9,845 nt of DNA from UBA2108 sp002713215 (GTDB lineage: Bacteria > Bacteroidota > Bacteroidia > Flavobacteriales_G > Salibacteraceae). Shown piece by piece: positions 1 to 7,583 of this stretch; position 1 is the stretch's first letter; every line of letters begins with the position of its first letter. The DNA lies in contig CALAPY010000021.1 of assembly GCA_937891015.1 (NCBI GenBank), positions 1-9,845 on the forward strand, written 5' to 3'. The notes under the pieces were generated by a model. That model was not told where the DNA came from, did no database searches, and saw only the letters and a list, made by a program, of their open reading frames with translations. A program made the position numbers and the translations under genes.

Positions 1-1
1 T

Positions 2-127
2 GGAGTAAGTGCAGGAACGGATGAAATTGCTCCCAATGGTGTCTATACCTGGAAGATTACCACAGGAGACAAGAAGGACGTTAAGAAAAGGCATGAACGA
101 TTTGGTAATGTTACAATTATAAAGTAG
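2..127 (+). CDS. C-terminal end of a T9SS type B sorted (CHU_C) surface protein, 5' partial
   Basis: An open frame enters from the left edge and runs 41 codons to a TAG stop. The residues visible include a segment reading APNGVYTWKI, followed by a charged turn (KKDVKKRHERFGN) and a final strand, VTIIK. This is how the gliding-motility-associated C-terminal domain (CHU_C, type B T9SS sorting domain) ends: a 'P-x-GvY-x-yki' strand, then a G-x-(V/I)-T-(L/I) strand at the stop. In this family the domain directs the protein through the outer membrane by T9SS and is cleaved or anchored at the surface. The same ending, in divergent form, closes the two large surface-protein genes further right. The next gene starts 22 bp downstream with no terminator between, so the two are probably one transcription unit. 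The rest of this protein, and its size and function, lie outside the window. Confidence 0.85.
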   Translation, partial: GVSAGTDEIAPNGVYTWKITTGDKKDVKKRHERFGNVTIIK

Positions 128-149
128 AACACTTAAATTGAACAGGACT

Positions 150-3100
150 ATGATTGTAAAGAATAATTTTTCTAAAATCTTGAGAACCATTCTGTTAACT
201 ATTCAGATTCTGGTTTTCATGAGTCTTGTCAACCAAGTTCAGGCATCCCACGTATCCGGAGGGAGTATTAAGTACAAATCATTGGGCCCTGGTACAACTA
301 CGGGTACCACCAGATATTATGTTGAAGTTGCTGTATTTAGAGATTGTGCAGGAATTCAATATTCGGCTGCTACTGCTACAGTAACTGCTACGTGTACAGC
401 AACCAGTTCTACCACGAATTATACACTTAATTTGTTGGCCTTTGTTGCTCCAACACCCGCACCTTTTGGTGGGCCTTATGGTGCTATTACGTTTACTGCA
501 GGAACTACCAGCTATGCTGTTGAGGAAGTGTCGGATGTTTGTGACAAAGTATTAAACCCCTCAACAACACCAAATACAAGATGTAGAGGTAATACAAATA
601 GTATTCAAGGGTATACCCGCTTCAAATATTCAGGAATAATAACATTGGCTGCCTGTAACTATTGGAAGCTCGGCTTCGTCCCGCAATGTTGTCGAAATAC
701 AAGTTCTTCAAATACATCTTCTGGAGGAATGTATGTCGAGACCAGGTTTGATTCCAGAAATTATCCAGGTAATTCGGCTCCCGATTTTGCAGATGAGGTA
801 AAACCGATACCATCAGCCTGCGTTGGAAAAGAAGTAAAATATGGTATTGGTACAATTGATCAGGATGGCGATAGTTTAAGGTTTGAACTTACATGTGCAA
901 TGCAAAGTTCCAGTGCTTGTGTAAACTATCAAAGTGGGTTTTCCGCGACTCAACCTGCCCCTGGACTAAGGCTTGACTCGGCTACTGGTCTTATAAAGTT
1001 TACACCACTGAATACTGGTAAACGCGTTGTGGCTTTTTGGGTAAAAGAGTATGAAAGATGTACTGGTAAATGGAAAGCACAAACATTAAGAGATGTACAA
1101 TTTAGAATTGAATCTTGTAACAATAATATTCCAAAAGACTTAACCGGAATTACCAATGTTCAAAATGCATTAAGGCTGGATTCCTTTAAAATTCAGGTTT
1201 GTAATGGAATGGTAATGAGCTTTGAGGATACAATATTTGACAGAGATGCCACGGATACTCTGGTGTTTAATTCTAACCACCATAAGGTTTTGCCAGGTTC
1301 TCAAATGACGGTTATTCCTCTAAAGAAAAATAAAGCGGTGGTGCGTTTTACGTGGAGGGCATCGATAGGGAAGAATCCGGTAAAGATTTTCTACCTGGTA
1401 TTTAATGATGATCGATGTAATTATCCGGGAAATGGTTTTTCCGTGTTCGAACTCGAAGTTAGAAATTCTACGAATGCCGGTCCCGATATTCCTGTTTGTA
1501 AGGGGGATACAGCGTTTATTAGTGCTTCAGGAGGTAAAATGTATGAATGGAAGTCTGTGTGGGGAGATTCTTTAATATGGAGTGGACCTAATCGAAATGT
1601 TTGGGGAGATACCAATAAAACAGATACAAACCGGACATTGAAATTTCTTCCTTCAAAAACTACATATTTAGAAGTTTGGTCAGATTTAAGTCAGGGTTGT
1701 ATAAAGGCGACAGCGTGTCAGGATAGAGATTCTGTTAAAGTTGTAGTGGCGAAAAATTTTAACCTCAATAAGCACAATGATACCATCATTTGTTTCAATG
1801 ATTCTACCATTGGAATATGGGCAAAACCAGATTCAACCCACTCAACGTTTGGCTATAAGTGGGAACCATCCGCCTTTATGAATTCAGATAGTATTTATAA
1901 TCCTATGGTGACGCCTATACAGGATAAATATTTTCATATTACAGTTACATCTGATTCTGGCTGTGTGCGTCAAGATTCAATATTTGTAAAGTTAACCCCT
2001 CCTTTTCCTCCTAACATAGAAGCGCTGGCTTCTGATACCTTTATATGTCAGGGGACTAAAACCTATTTGGACCTTAATTTAGGGCATGTTCCTACTAAAT
2101 GTGGACTAAGTAAACATGCTTGCGTTGGAGCAGCAGTGGACAAGCAATTAGGATATGATACCACAGCTACTCTAAGTACCGGAACGCAAGGGAATTTATT
2201 ATGGCCATGTCCTTATGGAAGTGTTCAGCCAAGTGCGCGGATGCAATTTTTGTATACATCTACAGAATTAAATGCTGCAGGTGTTACAGCAGGGCTTATT
2301 AATGGAATAAGCTTCAACGTAAAAACATTAGGTGGCGCATCAACTTTTGGAAAATATACCATAAAGATAAAATGTGTTTCAGCAACTCAGCTTTCTACCT
2401 GGGAAACTAGAGCACATCAGGTATTTAATCCAAAAACGGTTACAGTTCAAAAGGGATGGAATTACCATAAGTTCGATACGCCGTATGACTATGATGGGAC
2501 TATGAACTTAATTGTTGAATTATGTTTTGAAAACAATTCAGCTTCTCAAAGTAGTCAAGTATATTATACTCCTACTACGTTTAATTCTTGTTTAAGTGTT
2601 TATGGTTCTGCAAATCAATGTGGGTCTCAAATGTTAAGCGTAACATCAAGAGTTAACAGGCCAAACATAAAATTTGAGTTTTGTAAGGGGCCAAACCCGG
2701 CGGCATACAACTATAAGTGGTCGCCCTCTAAGTTTTTAAATTACGATACAATAAAAAATCCAACTGCTACAGTTCAGGATTCTATTAAATATGTGGCATA
2801 CATTACCGACACTTTTGGTAAGTGTGGAGGGTATAGCGATACCGTTACTATAAACTTATCCAAAATTGAAATTGGTAAGGATACCATGTTGTGCCCCTAC
2901 GATACGGTTCAAATTAAAGTCAACCCTAAAACAAAATGTTCTGGAACTAAGAAGTATAAGTGGAAAGCATCAAATACCTCAGCTTACATTTCTAATGATA
3001 CCATTGCCAGTCCTTTCTTTATGGCGACTCAAAAGACCTCGTTTGAGTTGACTTTTAGTGATACCTGTGGTTGTGTTATTGTAGACACGTTTATAATTGA

Positions 3101-5360
3101 TATGAGGAAACTTCCTGACCCTAAGGTGGTGCGGAAACCACCTTCATGTGGTTTGGATAATGGAACCTTAAGCATTTCCGGAGTAGGAGGAGTTAGCCCC
3201 TATAATTATACGCTGACTAACCTATTAACGTCAAACAAGGACAGTAACATTACTGGCAGCTTTAATAAGTTAAATAATGGCTATTTTGATATCAAGGTGA
3301 CTGATGCTGGTAAATGTTTTGTTATCGTTAGAGACACCTTTACCAATACGGCGCCTATTATTGATTCTATTCCTTATAAAGACTTAAGATGTTTTAAAGA
3401 GGGTGATGGAGATATTAATATTTACGCGACGGAGGGTATACCACCGCTTACATATACTATTGATAGTGGTACAACATGGCTGACATCTTCACAATTTAAG
3501 AACCTTAGCGCTGGGAAATATAAAGCACAAGCAAGATCTAGTGATGGTTGTGTTACTAAACCGGTTAATTTACGTTTAACTCAACCTGATTCCTTATATG
3601 CAGACCTTTATTATACTGAAGTAAGTTGTAATGGTGCTGCTGATGCACAAGCAATTGCAGTAAGTCACGGAGGAACCTTACCTTATACCTTTAATTGGGG
3701 GAATGGAGGATCTTTAGACACCATTAGAGGCCTTTCGGGTGGTAGAGACTCTCTAATATTGACGGACATTAATAAGTGTAAATACGTTAAGGCTTTTAAT
3801 GTTGTAGAATATCCTCCCGTAGTTATTGATTCGGTTAATTTCGAAAAGGTTTCTTGTAATGGTTATGACGATGGTAAAATAGAAATATTTGCGAAAGGAG
3901 GAAAACAAGCGTTATTCTATTCTGTTAATCAAGGCGGAACATATACATCATTTACTTCTTTCGGTAGCCTTGAACCTAAGGGATATGGAATTAGGGTTAA
4001 AGATGTAAACGGTTGTGTCGCCTACGATACGGCGTTAATTGTAGAACCGTACGAGGTAGAGATATTTTCCAATCTGGATTCGATTACAATTTGTGTTAGC
4101 AACTGCACCGATCTGCTGGTCAATGCCCGTGGTGGAAATGGTAACGTTTATTCTTATCAATGGACTCCCGGCATTACTGACTCGGCAGCGCATCAAAGGG
4201 TTTGTCCTGATGAGGATAGCAAATTTTGGGTATACGCAAGAGATACGGTTGGATGTATATCAATACGAAAGGAGATAAATGTACTCTTATACGATTCATT
4301 AAGGGTATATCCGCCAACTACCCAGGTTATATGCCACGGTGAGAGCATCGAGCTTCCAACTAATGCAACTGGAGGTGATGGCTCAGGTTATAATTACTTG
4401 TGGTATCCGGCAGCCAATATGAATAACCCAAATACAAGAAAGCCAATTGCTACCCCTGATTCTACAACTACCTATGGCGTAGTGTTAAGTGATAATTGCG
4501 GCTCACCTCACGATACCGGAACGGTAACCGTTACAGTATTACCATTGCCTGACATTGACTTTACTTCTGATACAAATTTCGCTTGTGATCCCGGTAAAAT
4601 AGTGTTCAGTAATAAGACAAAATCGATTTCGGCTAGTTGCCATTGGGAATTTGGCGATGGACTTACCTGGGATGGATGTGAAGACGTTCCCTACATTTAT
4701 CGTAGATCGGGTAAATATGATGTAACATTAAGTGTTACAGATGATAAAGGTTGTACGGATAGCCTTACCAAGGATGAATTCATTGAAATTGCCAGAACAC
4801 CGACTGCTTATTTCATTATTGAGCCTGAGAATCCTACCATCTTAAATCCCGATGTACAGTTTTATGATAGGTCAAAAGGAAGAATAACGAATTGGTCATG
4901 GAACTTTGCAGGGTTTGCTAGTTCGACTAAACAGGATCCCATGTTTACATTCCCTGAGACAGAAAAAGATCAATACCTGATTAAACTGGAGGTTACTGAT
5001 TCTAATACCTGTGTTGGTGATACTTTAATTCCAGTATTCGTTGGACCCGAATTTTCATTTTATATTCCAAGTGCATTTACGCCTAATGGTGATGGTTTGA
5101 ATGATGTTTGGAAGCCAATTGGAAACGGTCTGGATGGAAGCCGATATGAAATGATTGTTTTCAATCGATGGGGTGATGTCATATTTAGGTCAACGGAAGT
5201 TGAAAGAGGCTGGGATGGCCGGGATATGAATAATGGAGAGTTTGTACCTGCCGGATTATACCCTTATAAGTTTAGAATAGGTGACACTTTTGATGAAAAG
5301 AAAGAACATGTTTATGAAGGTTCTGTTACGGTAGTAGGGTATTCTGAAAAGGAAAAATAG
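150..5360 (+). CDS. Giant multidomain cell-surface protein, T9SS type B cargo (Ig-like / SprB repeat / PKD / CHU_C)
   Basis: A secreted, probably adhesive protein of about 1736 residues (numbered from ATG 150). Residues 1-32 form a signal peptide with a hydrophobic core and likely cleavage VQA|SHVSGG. Residues 33-325 are a head module with CC at 180-181, NSAPDF from 208, DQDGDSL at 237-243 and LRD at 313-315 before CNN at 323. A cadherin-like module follows to about 440. Ig-like modules lie near 442-539, 540-620, 628-902 (with an inserted domain), 904-994, 1308-1384 and 1384-1466. Four SprB-type repeats cover 996-1308. PKD-like domains are at 1468-1550 (WEFGDG 1499-1504) and 1551-1634 (degenerate, WSWNFAG). 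The type B sorting domain is at 1636-1730, opening FTPNGDG. Family knowledge says such proteins leave through T9SS and act in adhesion or gliding; the ligand is unknown. An in-frame TTG at 138 would add four residues (MNRT). I prefer ATG 150 because TTG starts are uncommon, though neither has a convincing Shine-Dalgarno. Confidence 0.95.
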   Translation: MIVKNNFSKILRTILLTIQILVFMSLVNQVQASHVSGGSIKYKSLGPGTTTGTTRYYVEVAVFRDCAGIQYSAATATVTATCTATSSTTNYTLNLLAFVAPTPAPFGGPYGAITFTAGTTSYAVEEVSDVCDKVLNPSTTPNTRCRGNTNSIQGYTRFKYSGIITLAACNYWKLGFVPQCCRNTSSSNTSSGGMYVETRFDSRNYPGNSAPDFADEVKPIPSACVGKEVKYGIGTIDQDGDSLRFELTCAMQSSSACVNYQSGFSATQPAPGLRLDSATGLIKFTPLNTGKRVVAFWVKEYERCTGKWKAQTLRDVQFRIESCNNNIPKDLTGITNVQNALRLDSFKIQVCNGMVMSFEDTIFDRDATDTLVFNSNHHKVLPGSQMTVIPLKKNKAVVRFTWRASIGKNPVKIFYLVFNDDRCNYPGNGFSVFELEVRNSTNAGPDIPVCKGDTAFISASGGKMYEWKSVWGDSLIWSGPNRNVWGDTNKTDTNRTLKFLPSKTTYLEVWSDLSQGCIKATACQDRDSVKVVVAKNFNLNKHNDTIICFNDSTIGIWAKPDSTHSTFGYKWEPSAFMNSDSIYNPMVTPIQDKYFHITVTSDSGCVRQDSIFVKLTPPFPPNIEALASDTFICQGTKTYLDLNLGHVPTKCGLSKHACVGAAVDKQLGYDTTATLSTGTQGNLLWPCPYGSVQPSARMQFLYTSTELNAAGVTAGLINGISFNVKTLGGASTFGKYTIKIKCVSATQLSTWETRAHQVFNPKTVTVQKGWNYHKFDTPYDYDGTMNLIVELCFENNSASQSSQVYYTPTTFNSCLSVYGSANQCGSQMLSVTSRVNRPNIKFEFCKGPNPAAYNYKWSPSKFLNYDTIKNPTATVQDSIKYVAYITDTFGKCGGYSDTVTINLSKIEIGKDTMLCPYDTVQIKVNPKTKCSGTKKYKWKASNTSAYISNDTIASPFFMATQKTSFELTFSDTCGCVIVDTFIIDMRKLPDPKVVRKPPSCGLDNGTLSISGVGGVSPYNYTLTNLLTSNKDSNITGSFNKLNNGYFDIKVTDAGKCFVIVRDTFTNTAPIIDSIPYKDLRCFKEGDGDINIYATEGIPPLTYTIDSGTTWLTSSQFKNLSAGKYKAQARSSDGCVTKPVNLRLTQPDSLYADLYYTEVSCNGAADAQAIAVSHGGTLPYTFNWGNGGSLDTIRGLSGGRDSLILTDINKCKYVKAFNVVEYPPVVIDSVNFEKVSCNGYDDGKIEIFAKGGKQALFYSVNQGGTYTSFTSFGSLEPKGYGIRVKDVNGCVAYDTALIVEPYEVEIFSNLDSITICVSNCTDLLVNARGGNGNVYSYQWTPGITDSAAHQRVCPDEDSKFWVYARDTVGCISIRKEINVLLYDSLRVYPPTTQVICHGESIELPTNATGGDGSGYNYLWYPAANMNNPNTRKPIATPDSTTTYGVVLSDNCGSPHDTGTVTVTVLPLPDIDFTSDTNFACDPGKIVFSNKTKSISASCHWEFGDGLTWDGCEDVPYIYRRSGKYDVTLSVTDDKGCTDSLTKDEFIEIARTPTAYFIIEPENPTILNPDVQFYDRSKGRITNWSWNFAGFASSTKQDPMFTFPETEKDQYLIKLEVTDSNTCVGDTLIPVFVGPEFSFYIPSAFTPNGDGLNDVWKPIGNGLDGSRYEMIVFNRWGDVIFRSTEVERGWDGRDMNNGEFVPAGLYPYKFRIGDTFDEKKEHVYEGSVTVVGYSEKEK
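2160..2687 (+). other. Beta-rich domain inserted within an Ig-like module
   Basis: Residues about 671-846 of the giant surface protein do not follow the Ig pattern on either side. The segment opens with a PCPYG turn, continues with a strand reading MQFLYTSTEL and the phrase AAGVTAGLINGISFNV, then KGWNYHKFDTPY and NLIVELCF, and ends RPNIKFEF before a cysteine. I recall this pattern (YG...ry.ylytaSEL.aaG...g.I.slaF.v...GWn.f.f..PY.wdG..Nlvve.Cf...rPni.f..C) as a recurrent module of about 170 residues in Bacteroidota exported proteins, probably a beta-sandwich. That is recollection, not a search. The Ig module before it has only its N-terminal half (SDTFICQG, 628-650) and the one after only its C-terminal half (YNYKWSPSKFLNYDTIKNP, from 853), so the domain appears to sit in a loop of one Ig fold. 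Confidence 0.6.
3135..4073 (+). repeat. Four tandem SprB-type repeats within the surface protein
   Basis: Four divergent protein repeats follow one another, each about 76-81 residues. Each opens with a cysteine in a pattern like (s/r)C-x-x-x-x-(D/A)-(G/A), then a strand, GG or EG, and a (L/S)PY or PLTY turn. The opening cysteines are residues 1000, 1081, 1160 and 1236, numbered from ATG 150. Each unit then has a phrase such as 'sltdiNkCk' or 'VKDVNGCV' near its end. This matches the SprB repeat family first described in the Flavobacterium gliding adhesin SprB. The repeats diverge strongly at DNA level, so they are not a recent tandem amplification. They sit between Ig-like modules, which suggests part of an extended stalk. 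Confidence 0.75.
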
Positions 5361-5383
5361 AAAGCATTAAATTGAATTGTTGG

Positions 5384-5418
5384 AAAGACTGCTCATTGGA
5401 GCGGTCTTTTTTATTTTT
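5384..5418 (+). terminator. Intrinsic terminator after the giant surface-protein gene
   Basis: The stem arms AAAGACTGCTC (5384-5394) and GAGCGGTCTTT (5399-5409) form 11 base pairs with a single G-U wobble around a 4-base loop, ATTG. The 3' arm runs directly into a T-rich tract broken by one A and ending at 5418. The hairpin starts 23 bp after the stop codon at 5360. It should end the transcript of the two leftmost surface-protein genes and separate them from pccB. Confidence 0.88.
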
Positions 5419-5419
5419 G
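5412..5419 (+). promoter_or_regulatory. Possible Bacteroidota -7 promoter element for pccB
   Basis: TATTTTTG fits the Bacteroidota sigma-ABfr -7 consensus TAnnTTTG. It lies 24 bp before the pccB ATG, which would leave a leader of roughly 15-20 nt. It overlaps the terminator's T tract, and I find no TTTG -33 element at the expected spacing of about 19-21 bp. A match this short in T-rich DNA may be chance. A promoter for pccB is nonetheless expected somewhere in 5361-5443, because the gene lies just after a strong terminator. Confidence 0.25.
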
Positions 5420-5443
5420 GCCCCACGGTTAATTTTCTAAAGC

Positions 5444-6988
5444 ATGGACAATAAATTAAATATTCTTACTGACAAAATTGAGGAAGCCAAACTTGGTGGA
5501 GGTGAAAAACGAATTGAAGTCCAGCATGGTAAGGGCAAATTGACCGCAAGGGAAAGGATTCACTTTTTGCTCGATGAAGGTTCGTTCGAGGAAATTGGAA
5601 TGTTTGTCACTCATCGCTCAACGAACTTTGGCTTGGAGAAACAAAAGTTTCTAGGAGATGGTGTGGTTACCGGTTACGGAACGGTCAATGGAAGGCTGAT
5701 CTATGTTTTTTCGCAGGATTTTACCGTATTAGGAGGGTCATTGGCTGAAGCATACGCTGAAAAAATTTGTAAAATAATGGATTTGGCGATGAAGAATGGC
5801 GCTCCTTTGATTGGACTAAATGATTCAGGCGGTGCCAGAATTCAGGAAGGTGTAGTTTCATTAGGAGGTTATGCAGATATCTTTTATCGCAATACCAGGG
5901 CATCGGGTGTAATACCTCAATTGTCATGCATTATGGGGCCTTGTGCAGGAGGAGCGGTTTATTCTCCGGCACTAACCGATTTAATATTTATGGTGGAAGG
6001 AACGTCCTATATGTTTGTAACTGGCCCCAATGTCGTAAAAACAGTTACTCATGAAGAAGTTACTTCTGAGGAGCTTGGCGGAGCTTTAGCTCATTCTTCA
6101 AAATCAGGAGTTACTCACTTTAGCTGCAAGAATGAGATTGACGCCCTCGAGGCAATGAAAAAAGTACTCGGCTACATTCCTCAAAATTGTGAGGAAACTC
6201 CGATTAATTTGGATTATGATTATAATAACGATGAGTTACGTCCTAATTTGAATAATATTATTCCGGAAAGCCCTAACCAACCTTATGATATGCGTGAGGT
6301 TATTGAGGAAATCGTCGATACAGATTCATTTTTTGAAGTACATAAACAGTTTGCAGAGAACATTGTTGTCGGCTTTGCCCATTTGGGGGGTAAACCAATT
6401 GGAGTAGTTGCAAATCAGCCTTCGGTTCTTGCTGGTGTATTAGATATTCAGTCCAGTCAAAAAGGAGGTCGTTTTGTTCGCTTTTGTGATTGTTTTAATA
6501 TTCCCTTGCTTGTATTTGAAGATGTACCAGGGTTTTTACCAGGTACCGATCAGGAATGGAATGGAATTATTACCAATGGGGCTAAGCTACTTTACGCATT
6601 TAGTGAAGCGACTGTTCCCAGAATTACAGTAATTACCAGAAAAGCCTATGGTGGGGCATATGACGTAATGAACTCGAAGCACATTGGTGCCGACATGAAT
6701 TATGCCTGGCCCTCTGCCGAAATTGCCGTAATGGGCGCCAAAGGTGCTGCAGAAATAATCTTTAGAAAGGAAATTAAAGAAGCAGAAAATCCAGAAGAAA
6801 AATGGAAGGAAAAAGAGGCTGAATATGCAGAGCTATTTGCCAATCCCTATAATGCAGCTGCTCGGGGTTACATTGATGAAGTTATTGAGCCGTCGCAAAC
6901 ACGTGCTAAGCTTATCAGAGCATTTTCCATGTTAAAAAACAAGGTAGATAATTTACCTAAGAAGAAGCATGGAAATATTCCGCTTTAG
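5444..6988 (+). CDS. pccB: Propionyl-CoA carboxylase beta (carboxyltransferase) subunit
   Basis: This cytoplasmic enzyme subunit (514 residues, full length for the family) transfers the carboxyl group from carboxybiotin to propionyl-CoA, giving methylmalonyl-CoA. It has the two crotonase-like halves of biotin-dependent carboxyltransferases. The N-terminal half has LNDSGGARIQEG from 125 and the oxyanion-hole loop GPCAGGAVYSPA at 165-176. The C-terminal half has DVPGFLPGTDQEWNG from 360 and the second oxyanion loop RKAYGGAYDVM at 399-409, followed by NYAWPSAEIAVMG. GGAYDVM, rather than the GGAYxAM I associate with the decarboxylase subunit MmdA, and the C-terminal KHGNIPL, favour PccB. The biotin carboxylase and biotin carrier partners must be encoded elsewhere. 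ATG 5444 gives the usual N-terminus, with the KGKLTARERI motif about 30 residues in. There is no Shine-Dalgarno, as is common in this phylum. A broader short-chain acyl-CoA preference cannot be excluded. Confidence 0.93.
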   Translation: MDNKLNILTDKIEEAKLGGGEKRIEVQHGKGKLTARERIHFLLDEGSFEEIGMFVTHRSTNFGLEKQKFLGDGVVTGYGTVNGRLIYVFSQDFTVLGGSLAEAYAEKICKIMDLAMKNGAPLIGLNDSGGARIQEGVVSLGGYADIFYRNTRASGVIPQLSCIMGPCAGGAVYSPALTDLIFMVEGTSYMFVTGPNVVKTVTHEEVTSEELGGALAHSSKSGVTHFSCKNEIDALEAMKKVLGYIPQNCEETPINLDYDYNNDELRPNLNNIIPESPNQPYDMREVIEEIVDTDSFFEVHKQFAENIVVGFAHLGGKPIGVVANQPSVLAGVLDIQSSQKGGRFVRFCDCFNIPLLVFEDVPGFLPGTDQEWNGIITNGAKLLYAFSEATVPRITVITRKAYGGAYDVMNSKHIGADMNYAWPSAEIAVMGAKGAAEIIFRKEIKEAENPEEKWKEKEAEYAELFANPYNAAARGYIDEVIEPSQTRAKLIRAFSMLKNKVDNLPKKKHGNIPL

Positions 6989-7578
6989 GGGTTGATCTTT
7001 TCCATATAAGAACCAATGTATTTTCCCAGAATGTCAAACTCCAGGTTGACATAATCATTGACTCGTAGTTCCGAGAACATGGTGTGTTCAAAGGTGTAGG
7101 GTATGACGGCAATCGAAAATGTATTCTGAGTTGGATTCACAACAGTTAAGCTCACTCCATTTACAGTAATAGATCCTTTATTTACGATTAGATGAGAACT
7201 TTTAGGGTCCAATGATATGGTGAATAACCAACTGCCATTTTCGTTTTTAATATTATCAACCTTTCCTTTCTGGTCAACATGACCTTGTACAATGTGGCCA
7301 TCGATACGTCCACCGTATTGTAAACACCTTTCCAGGTTTATTTTACTGTTTATTCGAAGCGAATTCAGGGTTGAAATTTCCAATGTTTCCTTAATCGCCG
7401 TTACCGTATACTGATCTTTGTTTTTTGATACAACCGTTAAGCAAACACCGTTGTGTGCAACGCTTTGATCAATTTTTAATTCCGGTGTGAGTTTTGAAGA
7501 AACCGTAATGTGGAGGTTTGTATCTTCGGTCTCCAGGTTGGAAATAATTCCAACATCTTCAATTATTCCAGTAAACAT
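6985..7578 (-). CDS. ribE: Riboflavin synthase (alpha chain)
   Basis: Riboflavin synthase dismutates two 6,7-dimethyl-8-ribityllumazine molecules into riboflavin and 5-amino-6-ribitylamino-uracil, the last step of riboflavin biosynthesis in the cytoplasm. The 197 residues form the expected tandem of two lumazine-binding half-domains. MFTGIIEDVG at the start is the family signature. SVAHNGVCLTVV (39-50) in the first half is mirrored by TVNGVSLTVV (138-147) in the second. KETLEIST (63-70) and GHIVQGHVD (94-102) are further family landmarks. C46 aligns by eye with the E. coli Cys48 and S143 with Ser146. N140 replaces the E. coli Asp143, which I believe is common in homologues. The start lies 5 bp after the upstream surface-protein stop, with no Shine-Dalgarno and no TAnnTTTG box in the preceding 80 bp. 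It is therefore probably translated from the longer transcript. Its stop overlaps that of the convergent pccB by 4 bp. Confidence 0.95.
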   Translation of the reverse strand: MFTGIIEDVGIISNLETEDTNLHITVSSKLTPELKIDQSVAHNGVCLTVVSKNKDQYTVTAIKETLEISTLNSLRINSKINLERCLQYGGRIDGHIVQGHVDQKGKVDNIKNENGSWLFTISLDPKSSHLIVNKGSITVNGVSLTVVNPTQNTFSIAVIPYTFEHTMFSELRVNDYVNLEFDILGKYIGSYMEKINP

Positions 7579-7583
7579 AAATT

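Noticed and set aside
138..149. TTG at 138 as the start of the giant surface-protein gene
   Set aside because: It adds only MNRT before a normal signal peptide that begins well at ATG 150, and no Shine-Dalgarno supports it. The AGGA at 144-147 is too close to ATG 150 to decide either way. The alternative is mentioned in the gene entry.
622..1615. Small antisense open frames inside the giant gene and similar ones inside the other genes
   Set aside because: They lie wholly within strongly supported coding sequence, have unremarkable composition and show no recognisable domains. They are best explained as shadow frames.
3135..4073. The SprB-type repeats as a recent DNA tandem repeat or phase-variable locus
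   Set aside because: The repeats are recognisable only at protein level. The DNA of the four units is clearly diverged, so there is no sign of recent expansion or slippage.
5444..6988. Methylmalonyl-CoA decarboxylase subunit (MmdA) instead of PccB
   Set aside because: The second oxyanion loop reads GGAYDVM and the protein ends KHGNIPL, both PccB-like. No membrane decarboxylase subunits or biotin carrier lie next to it.
6956..6989. Possible hairpin at the pccB/ribE junction (CCTAA...TTAGG with an inner GGAA-ATA-TTCC)
   Set aside because: The arms are short and separated by unpaired bases, and no T tract follows on either strand. It does not meet the usual criteria for an intrinsic terminator.
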